64,000 nt of DNA from Carallia brachiata (GCA_021464245.1 JADCRB010000041.1:62001-126000); one strand, 5' to 3'; positions 35,550 to 50,990 are shown, counted from the first letter of the stretch. Notes: a model not told the origin generated them from the letters alone. Translations and numbers: made by a program.

Positions 35550-35954
35550 TGTAAAGCGTAAATTTCGAGTCTAAAACAATTAAACTCGAAAATACAAAAA
35601 TAAATTACAAATAAAAATTGTAAAGTAAAAGAAAATTTACGTGGGGTCGATCTCCGTAGATCCTCCGATTAGTGTTCCTTTTTTGACTCCGTCAAGGGCT
35701 GCACGAGCTTGATCTTGACAGAAATAATTTCCACCGCTTTTTCTTGAACTGGATAGACTGAAACTGATCTGATTTGGATGTTTTGACTACGTTTAGGAAC
35801 CGTAGAGACTCGATCTGAGCTGATCTGACTTAATTTCACCGAGGGTCGAATGGACTTGTTCTCGGATGAGTTGCCTGGATTTTGCTGAGGGCCGTATGAG
35901 ACTTAATCCCCCGGATTTGTAATATTTCGATTTTTTTTTTTACTATCTCTCTTT

Positions 35955-35986
<32 letters not shown>

Positions 35987-36196
35987 TTTTTTTTGTGCGC
36001 TTCGCTGCTGGCTCTCTTTTTTTTTTCTTTCTTCTTTCTGCTGGCATTTGCTTCAATTGGGGGGCCATTTATAGGCCTCCCCCACTTGCTGCCACCAACC
36101 AATTGGTTGGTGACATTAAAGGTTGGCAGCTGCCAACCTTGACTTCAAGGTTGGCGGCTGCCAACCAAGATTTTTTTTTTTTTTTTTTAGTTTACA
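35550..36196 (-). repeat. 5' LTR
   Basis: 647 bp, from tgtaaagcg to agtttaca; pairs with 26311-26963 with scattered substitutions and small indels. Confidence 0.9.
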
Positions 36197-36725
36197 ATAT
36201 GAGTTGTTGAATAATTAAATTTATAAAAAAATTAAAAAAAACTGTTAAACTGTCAAAATTATTGAATAAAATTGTATAATTACTTATTATTACCTATTTA
36301 AAATCATTTAGTTTTGCCCTACAATAAAAGAAGTTGATTGATAGAAACAAATCCTACATGTTTTTTCTTTTTTTTTTTGTACATAACAAAACCCTACAGG
36401 CTAACTGTTTGAATCCCACGACATGCATACATAATCTAATAGAATCATTTGTGTACAAAATGGTTTATATTAAATGCAAAGTAATAATATTAATATAACT
36501 TACGAAATTTTGCATAAATATTTATTTTTTAATTTATTAAGAGGTCTGTTGAACTATAAGATATATAATAAAAATAACTGATTATCTCATTCTCATAAGT
36601 CTCACACTCTCCTTCTCAATATTAGAATTCAAAACTTACAAGATAGAAGTCTTAGTTTTGATCATTGGGGTATTCCCTATAAGAGACAAATTTTACATAA
36701 ATATCTATACATTAATATAAATCTA
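36197..36725 (-). repeat. Right arm of inverted duplication, part 2
   Basis: In complement it continues the match to the left arm from about 21330 down to 20863 (for example ttttgacaatttatcaa versus ttttgacagtttaacag, and the ttatattaatgtatagatat end). The left arm lacks the LTR element, so it acts as the pre-insertion site. Confidence 0.72.
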
Positions 36726-36840
36726 TCGAAATCGCCGCTGGCCGTAGCAAAGAGACCCAAGATGGAGGCGTTTGGAACCCAAAATTGTTTGTAGAGGAGA
36801 GGAAAAGCAGATGGTTTGAAAATCGAAGCGTTTTTGGTCC

Positions 36841-37262
36841 ACTATAATTGTTTTTATTTTCTTTAATTTGATGATTTATAATTAAAAAACCCTCTTTCGA
36901 CTACTAAAGGAAAACTAGCCGTGCATAGAAGAGATATTTTTACTACTATAGGCGACTTAACTATAATAGTTAGTCGCTTAAGATATTCAGTGACTAAAAA
37001 TAAGTTAGTCGCCCATATTTGAACGTAAAAACAATGATAATTCGGCGTCTACTGATTAATTAGTCGCTAAACATATTATGGGAAAATTGTTCTTGCGACT
37101 ATTTAGAAAAAGTAGTCGCAAAAAACATAATGGTTTCACCCCGCCAAAGCAAAAAGTTCAGGGGAAATAGTTTATTACTTTAGGTGACTAAATAATTTAA
37201 GTAATCATAAAACGTGTGTCGGTAAAAGTTAATTGCCTATTCCATGAATTGTTATAGTGAAA
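36841..37262. mobile_element. CACTA-like non-autonomous element (tentative)
   Basis: Left end CACTATAATTG and right end complementary to CACTATAACAATTC, with internal repeats of gcgactaa / ttagtcgc, a pattern of CACTA subterminal repeats. No matching 3-bp target duplication was seen, so the ends are uncertain. Confidence 0.4.
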
Positions 37263-37391
37263 TTACACTGAAAATGGGAATAAGATCCAGCTTCACTCAC
37301 TCTTCCCCTCGTATATTTGATTACATTAATTTATTTGATTATATTAGATGGGGCGCGAACGATGGTAAAAATTAAAATACAATTTAAAAGA

Positions 37392-38583
<1,192 letters not shown>

Positions 38584-38624
38584 CTAGATAAAGATTGTGC
38601 ATGCAAAACGTCGTTGGCTAATTT

Positions 38625-39160
38625 TATTATCGTTGGAGCTCATGTTTGGCGTGACCGGTCTCAACGCTAGATAAAGGAGAGGGTTGCTGTAGAGTAGCTA
38701 ATCAAACCATTTTGACATAAATCTTTCAAGCAATTTTGTTATTGTTTGTATTGCACTAATCAAAAGTGCTGGAAAAAAGCAGCAAAAGTGAACTGATACA
38801 ATTAGGGTTGTTTGGACTTGGTTTTAGAAGCACACAATTCTAAACTTGTTTTTGTCCTCTGTTAGTCTGAAAGTGCAAGCAAAGGTTGCAAATACATTCA
38901 TTGTATCATGAACTTAAAACCATAAAATGAACGTTAATTTCAGACACTCGTACTCTACTCGGAAGGTAATAATGCTAATGAAAAGAAAATGCCCCGGCAG
39001 AGAGTCAAAGTCCAATAATTAGTCAAACGATTCAATTTAATTTTGTCTTTCATGCAGATTATTTATCTATTCAAGATTTAGTTATTAAAACAATCAATCA
39101 TCCATAACCATAATATAATTTATAATGTCTATATTAAACCACAGCTTACGTAATGGTGAA
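38625..39160 (+). repeat. Dispersed repeat, pair with 45985-46530
   Basis: Direct homology: gttggagctc, cgctagataaagga, ttctaaacttgtttttgtcct, agtgcaagcaaaggttgcaaa. It replaces the promoter and exon 1 of the SDR pseudogene. Identity of the repeat unknown. Confidence 0.7.
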
Positions 39161-39395
39161 AAATAAATAAGAAATTTATTTGATCATATTCCATGGGACA
39201 CAGCTTACACCTCCAAATGATTGGAAACCAAGCCACCTCAGCGAAGCAAAGAAAACATCGAAAATGGGAATTAGGGAAGCTTCTCTTGACTCTTCCCCAT
39301 TAACATTTGATTACATTTCATTTATTTGATCATATTCCAAGGGACAGGGACAATGATAAAACGCAGCTTAAAAATCATGGAAACCCATTGGCTGT

Positions 39396-40668
<1,273 letters not shown>

Positions 40669-40750
40669 CTTGATTGATATTTTTAACAGCCGCAGAGCTA
40701 CCGCGCGCACTCCTCCGCTCTATAGCTGAGCAATATCATAAATATTTTTA

Positions 40751-40876
40751 GGCGTGGGGTTTGCCTAATGGTAATGAGGTGCGTGCTCTGTTGGAATGAG
40801 TTAAAGTTTGAATATTCGTTCACTCTTCATTTATGCCCTCTTTCATATTATTGTAACCATAAAAAAAAAAACAACA
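40751..40876 (+). mobile_element. SINE-like element
   Basis: Shows an A-box-like tggtaatgaggtg, a degraded B box (gtttgaatattcgt), then tgtaaccat and an A run. No target duplication found. It lies about 80 bp upstream of the SDR start codon. Confidence 0.4.
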
Positions 40877-40879
40877 AAG

Positions 40880-41870
40880 GAATACATTAATAATTATAGT
40901 GCAAAAATGTGTCATTTATTTATCTAAAATGTAAAACCGATTGTCTTACACCAGCATTTTTTTGGCAAATGAGAAAGCCAAAGTATATTTTATTTATATT
41001 GGAAAAAATAATTCATCCCTCTCCATATACTGTGATTGCGCATAAAATGTGTTTGTTAGATTTATAAATTAGACTTTTTTCCGGAAAAAGTATATCATAT
41101 AATATTTTATTGCCGGACCATTCCGTATGCCTCCTAAATTATAGTAATGGAAAATAATTAATCGTGCATTTAATTATTCAACAAAAAGTCATGTACTTTT
41201 AATACAATTGAATTTGGCATTCTTATTAAAATTTTTTAATTTTGCATTGAATTCTTGATTATTCTGTTCTCCTTTTTTCTTTCTAAAATTTTTCACTTTC
41301 CTGCTAACAAAAATTAATGAGAAAAAAGAAATGGTGGGTGGTGGAATGTATAGAATAATGTTCATTGCTCCGCTTTATAGGCGGTTAAACCGGGGTTTCA
41401 CCCTCCTCTCACGCAAAAAATTAAAAAAAAAAAACAAAAGAAAAATGTGCTGCGAAATGATCAGAGAGAGCGCCAATGAAAGACTAACGTAGGCCACGTT
41501 TTCGTTTTACCATGACCTCACTCTCTTCTATAAAATAATGAACGTCAACCTGCGTCTATTAAAACAAAAAACAATTTTAACCAAAAAAAAAAAAGGGAAG
41601 AATTGTTGCAGATTTTGTTATATTTTTGCACATCTCATTTTTTTTTAGGAAAAAAATAAATTTTCAAAAGAAAATTATTCCGTGGACTCCACTTGCCTAT
41701 TCATTATTCGTGCACCTAGCAGCACTCTTGTTTCTTTAGCCACTTGAAATTGACTCTATGGACAAAGCTTTTGTCCAAACGTAGGAATTGTTCCGATTTA
41801 AAACAAATTCTTTCTAAATCAATTCTTTCTCACCCAAATCATATATTACAAGCACTCTGTAAATTAAAAA
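40880..41870. other. AT-rich DNA, no gene
   Basis: No open frame or repeat that can be named; A runs near 41425 and 41582. Confidence 0.5.
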
Positions 41871-43310
41871 ATGTTTGGACAAATTATTCTTTTGTTGATC
41901 CATCTTGTGAGTCGACTTTTGGAGTACATATATAAAAACGAGTTCTAATTTTAGCATTGTACTCTCAAATACTAATAAATATGTTCAGTAACAATATATG
42001 ATGTTTCTTTTTTGGACAAATCAGTAGTACAATTTTATGTTCATATTTAAATTTTTCATTGAAATGTTAATCCTTCCTTTTTCTTTGAATAAAGGTATAA
42101 ACCATCAGATTGTACATCTGAACTTCAAGGAGAGGTCTATGAATCTTGATGGGGTTCGCTCCTCCATGAATTTGGTATAGTGGCTCCTTGTACAAGCTAA
42201 TCAATTCAATCTTTCCCAATAAAACTGTGGATGCAACTATATTTTACCATTTTTCAAGAGATGACTTTACTGCATACTTTGTAAAGGGTAATTGTTATGC
42301 AGATTTTCCAACGAAAGTTGCTTTAATGGGTACTAATCACATTACAATATGGAATAACCTACTAACTAGTTTACTTCCATTATTCTGTGCCAATATGGTC
42401 AGAGTGGTCCTTCCAAGAAAAGGAATCATACAAATGTAGCTGGTGTGATGTTGCTGGCTGGGTTGTTTTCTTTTCTTGATTTGTTTTCGCTTTCAATTTC
42501 TACCTCAAGTTAAAAAGTTACGGCGGCGTTGTAACTTTTGTTTGTGTCTTGGGCTTATTATTATTATTATTTAAAATATTTTGGAGCTGGTTGTCTTGGA
42601 ATTGGGCCTCTTATAATTGGCTTTTAATTTGGTTGGGTTATGTGGCTACTGTTCATACCGAGTTTGTGGTTGTAGTGTGTGTATATGTACATATCATAAT
42701 AATTGAGGCTCCACATGGTAGATGCTTATTTGGGTCAGGGGTTCCACCGTCCGTAGCAACAAGAATAATTGGGGCTCGATGCCGTGTTCCTTTTTGCTGA
42801 ACGAAATTTTCATTGTCTATTATTATTAGCTTATGTACACGCGCGCATAACACACGTACCAGTCGTTTATGCTCAATATGTTGTTGGGTGCTTCTGGAAA
42901 GTAACTCCTAAATGGGTTTCAAATTTTAAGCTTATGGAGTTGTTTCCTCCCAAAAAAAAAAAAAGAACAAAAAACAAAAACAAAAAAGAAAGAGCTTATG
43001 GTGTAGTTGCAACATTACGAAGTACTATAATCAAAGAGCCTTATCCTTATCACCTAATGGGGTGTAAACCATGACACTCGTGCAATTTCGGACCTTGTTG
43101 GAATGTCGAAAGAGCGAAGCGATAGTTACAAATCTGGTTTGGATATCTGTGTAGAAATCTTTGTTTCTAATTTCGTTAGATGCCAGCATTCCAAAGTAGA
43201 AATAAAATACATTGCAAGTCATATGTTTTTGTCTTGCAATATATGTTCTTGTGTTTTGAACGAAGTTCGCTATTAAAAAATCAAGAATGAAGATTATTTT
43301 TAGGTATTTA
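41871..43310 (+). repeat. Third, deleted copy of the CYP79 flanks (copy C)
   Basis: 41871-42070 matches 5285-5395 plus 6200-6250 of copy A (tgtttggacaaatt, gttgatcca, ataaaaacg.gttctaatttta) and 42455-43310 matches pieces of 10085-12260 (tttcgctttcaatttctacct, ggcgttgtaa, gttggaat..c, gaagttcgct). In copies A and B a CYP79 gene lies between these blocks; here it is absent and replaced by 42075-42450. Confidence 0.7.
42170..42440 (+). mobile_element. Possible LINE RNase H fragment
   Basis: Open frame 42188-42439. The segment YHFSRDDFTAYFVKGNCYADF recalls the end of LINE RNase H domains (RExNxxAD) but catalytic context is too short for certainty. Confidence 0.28.
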
Positions 43311-45650
43311 ATTTTTATTGATATATTATACTGATCAAATTAGTTTTACAATATTTTAATTTTTATTTTGAGAAAGAATATCTATAAATAATAAGATTTT
43401 TGTTTGGGAAATGGTTGGGACCCGAACGTGGGAGCCGAAGAGGAGCAGCCGATCTGACATGGCGGGGCTAGTGGTAGGGGACAATATAGGGTGGGGCCCA
43501 TTTGTTCTTTTTAATAATTAATATAAAAAAATTATAAAAGGAGTAACAAAAAGTAATTGATTTCTAATAAAATACAATTACATTAATATTTTGTATAATT
43601 TTTTTAAGAAGAAAAAAAAATTTTTTAGTACATAACACATGAAATTTATATTTTAAATTTTAAAATAACACTTATTTATTTTTAAATTTTAATTTTAGTT
43701 TTATATTTTTATTTTATTATTTTATTTTTTATTAATTTGATTGCATTTTATTAATAAACGATAAAAAAATAATTTATTTAGCACATATTATGTGTGATTT
43801 ATATGTTAAATTTTAAAATAATATTCATATAATTTTAAATTTTAATTTTATTTTTTTATATTTTATCGATATAATTATATTTTTGTTAATAACCAGTTTC
43901 ACTATTCTTTTTTGTTTTGCAAGAAAAAAAACCAATAAACCTTGGCGAGCGGGTGGCCCCACCTTGTACGAAGCCCGCCGTTCATAGTGCCGATTCTATC
44001 CCAACGGGCGCTCTTTTTCTTTTCGTGTTTTTTGGATGCCTTTTGGCATCAAATTAATCTTCTACAGCTCTATCCCAATAATAATTGTTTGTCTCGGCCA
44101 GTTACCTCATTTTCGGACAGCATTGTTACCCTCGAATCTTACCTCGTTTCCAGAAAATGTTGTTACCGTCGAATTGCATTTCTAATAGACCTGATCGCAG
44201 TTCAATTCCAATCTAGTTACAGTTTTGAACTGCCGATTACAGTTCTAAACTGTCAGTTCTAGTTCTCAGATATCCTAAATCATATCCGAACGGTCCTGTA
44301 AACTGTCCGGTTTAGTTCCAATTCGTCGGAAGTTTCGATTTCAAGGTTTAATTTTGATTCAAGTTCCAATTCGATCTACTTCTAACGTTTTTTTCAAATG
44401 ATCTAAAATTAAAAAAATCAAATTTTGAATTTGGTTAAGGATGGAAAATTTAAATAACAAATGGACTTAGGCTTAGTTAAATATTAATTAAGCTGCATGC
44501 GCATCCTCTTTATAATCAATGTCCATGTAATTTTATTACTTTCAAAACTTTAACTTACTATTTATCTTATTTTTACTTATAGTGTGTATTATCATTTACT
44601 TTTGGTTGCTTGAAAAAATTACTAAATGAACTACTGATTGAACTACCAGTAGGAATTATCTCTACAATTTCTAAAAGAAAGAATTGGAGCCAAACATTCT
44701 TCTAGCCGGTTATGGTTCTGAAACTGGAACCGTCCAACCAGTCTAGTGTGGTTTCGATTAATGGGTGGTCTAGTTCCAGTTCAAACCAAACCGGTGGTCA
44801 CCCCTAATTCTCAAGCTCGCTTCTGAGCCGATAACATTCCTTTGTAGTTAAAGTCAATTTCTTTTTCCACCCTGTCATGCATAAATAATGGCTTTTGTTT
44901 AGAGGGCATTACTATATAATTATATAATTTACAACATACAAAAAAAATATGCACTTAATTAAATAGTTTATTCCTTTTCCTTGTTTAGATTACATAACAA
45001 GGTTGTAATCCTCACTTTCCCAGGCCCGCATCTGACCTGCAAAGATTGCTTTGCTTTTGTGTCAGTTTTTTCTCATCCCTGTCATACATAATTTATGGCT
45101 TTGTTTAAGATTGCATAATTTATGGCTTTTGTTTTCCTCGCCGTCATACATAATTTATGGTTTTTTTCGAATTTATGGCTTTTGTCTAGAATTTGCACCG
45201 TTTAGAATTTATTTGTCTATTAAGACAAGTGTCTTGGAGTGCTGGAAATGTATTCACAGCTGATGCAACTTGTTAAGGTGTTGAATAGATTTTTGGCAGT
45301 TAAAATGCAGGGGCGTCTTGCTTTTTAGTATAGGTGCTGTTGCTGAATTTTTGCTAAATATGAGTCATCCAATTTGTCCTTAATATCGTATAGAATTTTT
45401 GAGTGTTCTTTTTTTTTTTGGTGAATAGTATAAATAAAATATTGTTGGCTGTTTAAAAAAAAAAAAATTTGCACCGTTCGATTAAAAAGCGGACGCAAAT
45501 GCAAAGGCATCTTTGCATGTCAGATGCGAGCCTAGAATGCAAGGATAACAGCGTTGTTCGGGAAAGGAGGCAACAACTGGCTGGGACCATCAATTATCAT
45601 TGGGACAGAGTTGCGGAAGATTGATTTACTGCCAAAAGGTACCCAAAGAA
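43311..45650. other. AT-rich DNA with hAT-like end
   Basis: A terminus complementary to TAGGGGTGACCACCGG ends at about 44806 after a region rich in agttccaattc and ggttc words (about 44200-44800), probably a degraded hAT-type MITE whose left end was not found. The rest is AT-rich with three repeats of cataatttatgg at about 45085-45165. No gene. Confidence 0.4.
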
Positions 45651-45654
45651 AAAA

Positions 45655-45785
45655 AAAATTCTGCGGGCGAGGAGATAGTGATACTCCGCACTGTCATTCG
45701 CGGTGAATAAGCTGGCATCGTGGCCTATCTATCTCAACAATTAATCTGCCAGCGAAACCATCGAAAAAGTTAAAAGCAAACCCAG
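45655..45785 (-). repeat. Dispersed repeat copy (IR arm family)
   Basis: Close to 25820-25945: gcgaggaga, gcactgtcattcg.ggtgaata, ccatcgaaa.agttaaa. Same orientation as the right arm. Confidence 0.65.
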
Positions 45786-45984
45786 CCTTTTTCGGTTTTA
45801 CTGCCGATATAGATTCATTCAAATCATTCTGTTTTGTATCCTAAGAAAAAGTTACGGTGCCGACGTTTTATTATTAATCACATCAAACTTTAAAGATTTT
45901 TATTAGAAAATTTCTTTTTTTTTTGGTCAAATAAAAAATTTCCAATTCTACTAATATGAAGCATATCGTTGAATGACTCCACTA

Positions 45985-46530
45985 GCGTTGGAGCTCGTTT
46001 TCGACGTTACCGGTTCTAACTCGAGATAAAGGAAAGAGTTACGTTAGGTTGGCTAGTTATTTACTCTTTTGGCATGAATATTTCAATCAATTTTGTTATT
46101 ATTTGCTATTGTACTAATCAGAAGTTCTGCTTTGAGAGGTTGAATCCAAGCAACAGAAGTGAACAGATACAATTAAGGTTATTTGGACTTCGTTTCAAAA
46201 CCAGACAATTCTAAACTTGTTTTTGTCCTATGTTTAGTCTGTAAGTGCAAGCAAAGGTTGCAAATACATTAAGAACTTAAAATGACACGTGAACGTTAAT
46301 TTCAGATGCTGGTGCTCCCTAGATGCATAATAATGCCAATGACAAAAAGAATGTCCTCGAGAGAGAATCAAAGTGTAATGATAGACAAGAGTACAATTTA
46401 ATTTTGTCATTCATGCAAATTATTTATTTCTTCATGATATAGATGGCAATCCATGACCCTAATATAATTATAATTTACAATTTTTACATTTAACCACAGC
46501 TGACATAATAGTGAAAAATAAATCAGAAAT
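45985..46530 (+). repeat. Dispersed repeat, pair with 38625-39160
   Basis: See the partner entry; both start with gttggagctc and run to a cacagct-acataa-ggtgaaaaataaat block. Lies about 1.2 kb upstream of the CYP81-like gene. Confidence 0.7.
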
Positions 46531-46534
46531 TTTA

Positions 46535-47570
46535 AAAGACGGATACTGTACATGTGGAAACAAATTACCAATGTAAATTAGATAATATCCTTTTTAATCA
46601 TAAATTTTAAATTTTTACAATTGAACTCTAAATCTTTTAATTTTTTTTTTCGTAATTCACATTGTTCAATCAACGTATCATAAAATATTTTGAATGTTAA
46701 GTATATGATTCAATTTTTTTTTTTTAATTTAATAGTATTAAACAAGTTAATTGACTCTTTTTAAATAGTAATATTTGAGATATTTTATGATACAATTTTT
46801 ATTTATATATATCATTACTCTAAATATAGTATAAGGTTAATTTAAAAAAGTATCACGATCTTTACGTTTTTTTACAAATCCAGCACAGCCTTTAAAAATT
46901 TACAAATCTAATATAATTCAATTATTTTCTAAAAAATCTAGCACAATATTTAAAAAACTAATAAATGTAGTACATTTTAATTATTTTCTAACAAATCTAG
47001 TACACTATTAAAAAAAATCGAATCTCTTAATATGTACATATACAGATATGATATTTGAGAGTTTTAAGCTGTATTAGATTTAAATGTAGACGTGTTATAT
47101 GTGTATATTAAAATATTAAGTTACTTTTAACTGATTATATTTTACTGACAGTATATTATATTTGTTAAAAAATAATAAAATTGTACTAAATTTTATAAAT
47201 TTTTAAAAATTATGTCAAATTTATTAAAAAATAATTAAATTTTATTAAATTTATAAATTTTTAAAAATTATACTAAATTTGTGAAAAAGTATAAATGTGG
47301 TAATTGTTTTGTTTAAATTAACCCTATAACATATGCAATCTAGGTTGATGATTTCCAGAAAGCTACTTAACAGAGACACACGCAATTGTATAAGATGCTC
47401 TCAGTGATTTTGTAACTGATTTTATTTTAGAATAAAGTGTAACTGGTATTTTTAAATATAAAATTAATAAGTATTTTAAAAATATTAATTTTTATTTAAA
47501 AAATAATAATACAAATTTCAACCGAAACGAAATTCAAAACATAAACCGCAAGGTATAATTTTTTTTTCTT
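46535..47570. other. AT-rich upstream DNA of CYP81-like gene
   Basis: Contains several repeats of aatctagtacaa/aaatttataaattttt words between 46850 and 47280 but no gene. Confidence 0.45.
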
Positions 47571-47572
47571 TC

Positions 47573-47580
47573 TATAAATA
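47573..47580 (+). promoter_or_regulatory. TATA box of CYP81-like gene
   Basis: TATAAATA about 115 bp upstream of the favoured ATG at 47689, and about 90 bp upstream of an in-frame ATG at 47662. Confidence 0.55.
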
Positions 47581-47688
47581 ACAGACAACCTTCAATCATT
47601 GATAAAAAAATTGGCATCCTTTTCGTTCAACCTTGAGCCACACAAAGAGTTAGTCTGAAAAATGTTTCCGTCCGTAAGTCAACCGATC

Positions 47689-49779
47689 ATGGAATCCAAA
47701 TGGTTGTATTTGCCTCTGCTTTCAACTTTGATATCTCTGGTGGTGGTGTACAAGCTGTTGTTTCACAATGGAACAACAGTATCACAAAAACTCCCACCTA
47801 GTCCACCTGGAGCTCGTCCTTTCTTTGGTCACCTCCACCTCCTGGAAATTCCCTTGCACAGAACACTTCACAACCTCTCCCTCAAACATGGTCCAATCAT
47901 CTCCCTCCGCCTCGGCTCCCGCCTTGCTGTTGTGGCATCCTCCCCGATCGCGGTGGAGGAATGCTTCACCAAGAACGACGCAGTTTTCGCTAATCGTCCT
48001 CATATGACTCTCCACAGGCACTTGGGCTACAACTACACTGCCCTTGTTTCGGCCTCCTACGGTGAACACTGGCGTAATCTTCGTCGCCTCTGCTCGGTTG
48101 AAATTTTCTCCCCCGGTCGCCTCAACATGTATCTTTCAAGTCGAGAAGAAGAAGTTATGCAATTGCTTTCTAGCCTCTATAAGATGTCGTGGTCGTTGTC
48201 CGGCGGCGGCTTCACCAAAGTTCAACTGAGGGGAAACTTTGTGAGCTGACTTTTAATAACATAACCAGAATGGTGGCAGGGAAGAGGTACTACGGGGAAG
48301 TAGGAGTCCAGAATAAGGAAGAGGCGAGGAAATTTCAGGATTATAGGTGCGGCTTTTAAGCTTTCAGGTGCCGCAAATGCTGGAGATTACTTACCATTTC
48401 TGCGCTGGATAGATTACCAGGGAATCGAGAAGAACATGTCCATTATCAGTGAGAAGATGGACAATTTTCTGCAAAGTCTAATAGATGAACGTCGCCAACG
48501 CAATAGCAATGACACCATGATCGATCACTTGCTTTCCTTGCAACAAAAACAACCTCAATATTACACCGACGACATCATCAAAGGCCTTGTACTAGTAAGT
48601 GAATTTGACCTTTTTTTTCTTGGATAATTTAATAAAAATTAAGGGGATTTTTAATTTAATTCATATTTTTTTATAAATATAATTTACTTATAATTTTACA
48701 TCACATAATAAGTAAGACTCACTTGAAATAAAAAATTAAAAAATAAATGTGTGTAATATAAAATCAAAAGTGAGTTTTACTAAAAAAAAAAAAGAGTAAA
48801 TACAAAAACTTTTAATTAATTAATATTTTAATTTGATTAATTAATGCATTCTAATGCATGGCTACGGAGGATTAATCCTTGGTTTTCTTCTTCATCAAAA
48901 AAAATTTGTATAACTTTATTTTTTGTTTAACATATATAATTTGAAGTCTAAAATTTGAAAATAGCATAAATCCACTCAAATTTATCTTTTAATATATAAT
49001 AATAAAATAATAACTCGGTCGCAAGTGGTGACTAGGTGCACCAACTCTTAAGTTAATCCCCATCCAACCTGTTAGCTAGTTGCTAATAATTAGTATGTAA
49101 ACATAATCGATTTTGTATATGGTTTTGAATGAATATATAAGTGATTCATGCATCAGAACACGCTGATTGGAGGCACCAACACATCAGAAACAACAATAGA
49201 ATGGGCAATGTCTCTTCTGATCAACCATCCCGAGGTGTTGAAAAAGGCTAGAGATGAGATTGACACTCAAGTTGGAATTGACCGATTAGTCAAAGAAGAA
49301 GATTTGTCCAATCTGCCTTACCTAAACGGCATCGTTTTAGAAACTTTCAGACTGTTCCCTCCACTACCATTGTTAGTGCCCCACGAATCATCTGCAGATT
49401 GTAAACTTGGGGGATACGACGTGCCACGGGGCACTATCATATTGGCCAATGCATGGGCAGTCCACAGGGACCCTAAGGTGTGGGATGCCCCAACGACTTC
49501 AAGCCTGAGAGATTCGAAGGTAACGAAACTGAACTGACGCATAAGTATTTACTGCCATTCGGGATGGGAAGGAGGATTTGCCCTGGGGCTGGGCTCGGAC
49601 AACGTGTGGTGGGTTCGGCTTTGGGTTGTTTGATTCAGTGCTTTGAATGGGAAGGAGTTAATGGAGAGAAAGCTGATTTGGCTGAAGGTACAGGACTGGC
49701 AATGCCCAGGGTCAACCCATTGGTGGTCATGTGCAAACCCCGGCAACAAATGAATAATTTCTTCAAGAATTTGATCTGA
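47689..49779 (+). pseudogene. CYP81-type cytochrome P450, frameshifted
   Basis: ER-anchored P450 of the CYP81 family by signature: hydrophobic anchor after MESKWLYLPLL, PPSPPGARPFFGHLHLL, VEECFTKNDAVFANRP, SYGEHWRNLRRL, I-helix [13 protein letters not shown] (ExxR), PNDFKPERF, heme motif FGMGRRICPG. Exon 1 runs to 48594 (GTAAGT donor), the phase-0 intron is 48595-49156, exon 2 is 49157-49779. Three lesions: a shift near 48233 after KVQLRG, a compensating shift near 48343, and a single-base loss near 49487 between VWD and PNDF. The first two alone would alter about 36 residues; the third disconnects the heme domain. CYP81 members hydroxylate isoflavonoids, lignans, indole glucosinolates and others, so no substrate is assigned. 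The 47662 start would add nine residues. Recent pseudogene, or sequencing error in part. Confidence 0.88.
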
Positions 49780-50940
49780 ATTCTGATATGTAACAATTTA
49801 AGTCGTTGGTTAATCAGTTTGTTTTTATTTGCAACTCATTGGAAAAAACAAAACATTGATTATGTCCATGCGTCGAGTGTTTTGCTTTTTAATAATAATT
49901 TTATTAAAATAAATGGTAAGTTCTTTTTACTTTTATTTCATTGTCTCGTAGGGCAGGCAAGCAGAGTAAAACTGCGGCTTTTTTACTTTTAATAACAAAT
50001 ATATATTAACAAGCCGCGCGCCGACAGCATTTCTGTCTGACAACAATTTGTACAGTGAACTAACTAATTAAAGTAGGAAAACTGTCTATGATTATTGTCA
50101 ACGGGCATATAACTTTATATTCTCTATCTAGCGTGTTTGGTTGTATATTGAAAGAAGAGTCACGTGATCCTCAGTACTTAGACCAATTAACTGCCTTAGG
50201 CTTGGTGATATTTATTCTAACGATTGGCGACGATAGATAAAAAAAAAAATAATAATGGTTTAAGATATAAAAATATATAGGCAGAACTCATTATAAAAAA
50301 AAATCTCGACTCACATTTTAGAATTTTACATGAGTGACGGTCTTGTGTAATAAAATAATAATTTTTTTAACTTTAAATACTTTTTATAAAAATCATACGA
50401 AGTCTAATTATATGTACAAATAATATGAATACAATATATAAAAAGTATTGAAAAAGTGTAAACAAGATAGTGTTTCATTGAAAAAAAAAGAATAGTGTTT
50501 CATTGTTTTGGCGATAACTTTAATTAAAAGTTCATGGCGTCACCCGCAGCTCGGAAGCTTCCATAATTCTGCGCTCGGCTATCGAGCAGCTGATTGTTTT
50601 TTTGTTTTTTGGTGAATTAGCTGATTTATATTACCGAATCCTTTGTTTCTTATTAAAAGTTTTGTCCCTTTGTGAGTTTCAAGCGCGGGTTGTGACATTT
50701 ACATTGAATAAGATAGTTGGGCAGAGAAAATTAGAAAAGAGGAAAATAAGGGAGAAAATTAGATGCAAAAGTTTTTTTTATTATATTGTTATTTAGAAAA
50801 AAAAACAATAAGATGAAGGAAAATTAAAAATTTGTTATTTAGAAAATAGTGAAAAGTGATCAGTTGCCAAAAAAAAAAAAGGTGTAAAGTGAAGGGCAAA
50901 AAATAATATATATAAAAATACTAATTTTACCTCCGTGAAG

Positions 50941-50944
<4 letters not shown>

Positions 50945-50990
<46 letters not shown>

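Larger units (their letters stand above)
26306..36201 (-). mobile_element. Ty3/gypsy LTR retrotransposon, Tat-type, with host gene insert
   Basis: Element 26311-36196 (9886 bp) with TG...CA LTRs, flanked by the exact 5-bp duplication atatg (26306-26310, 36197-36201). Coding strand is minus. Domain order from the 5' LTR (right): gag, zinc knuckle, protease, reverse transcriptase, RNase H, a second RNase H, integrase, then a WOX-like insert, then the 3' LTR (left). Two RNase H domains and a long region after integrase mark the Tat lineage. By eye the LTRs differ at around 5% of positions over the first ~260 bp plus indels, and coding frames are broken, so it is an old, immobile copy. Confidence 0.92.

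Noticed and set aside
43420..43990. GC-richer patches that might be exons
   Set aside because: No open frame with domain similarity and no splice-site pattern that joins to anything nearby.
47782..48069. Minus-strand ORF across CYP81 exon 1
   Set aside because: Shadow of the P450 frame, which carries family motifs.
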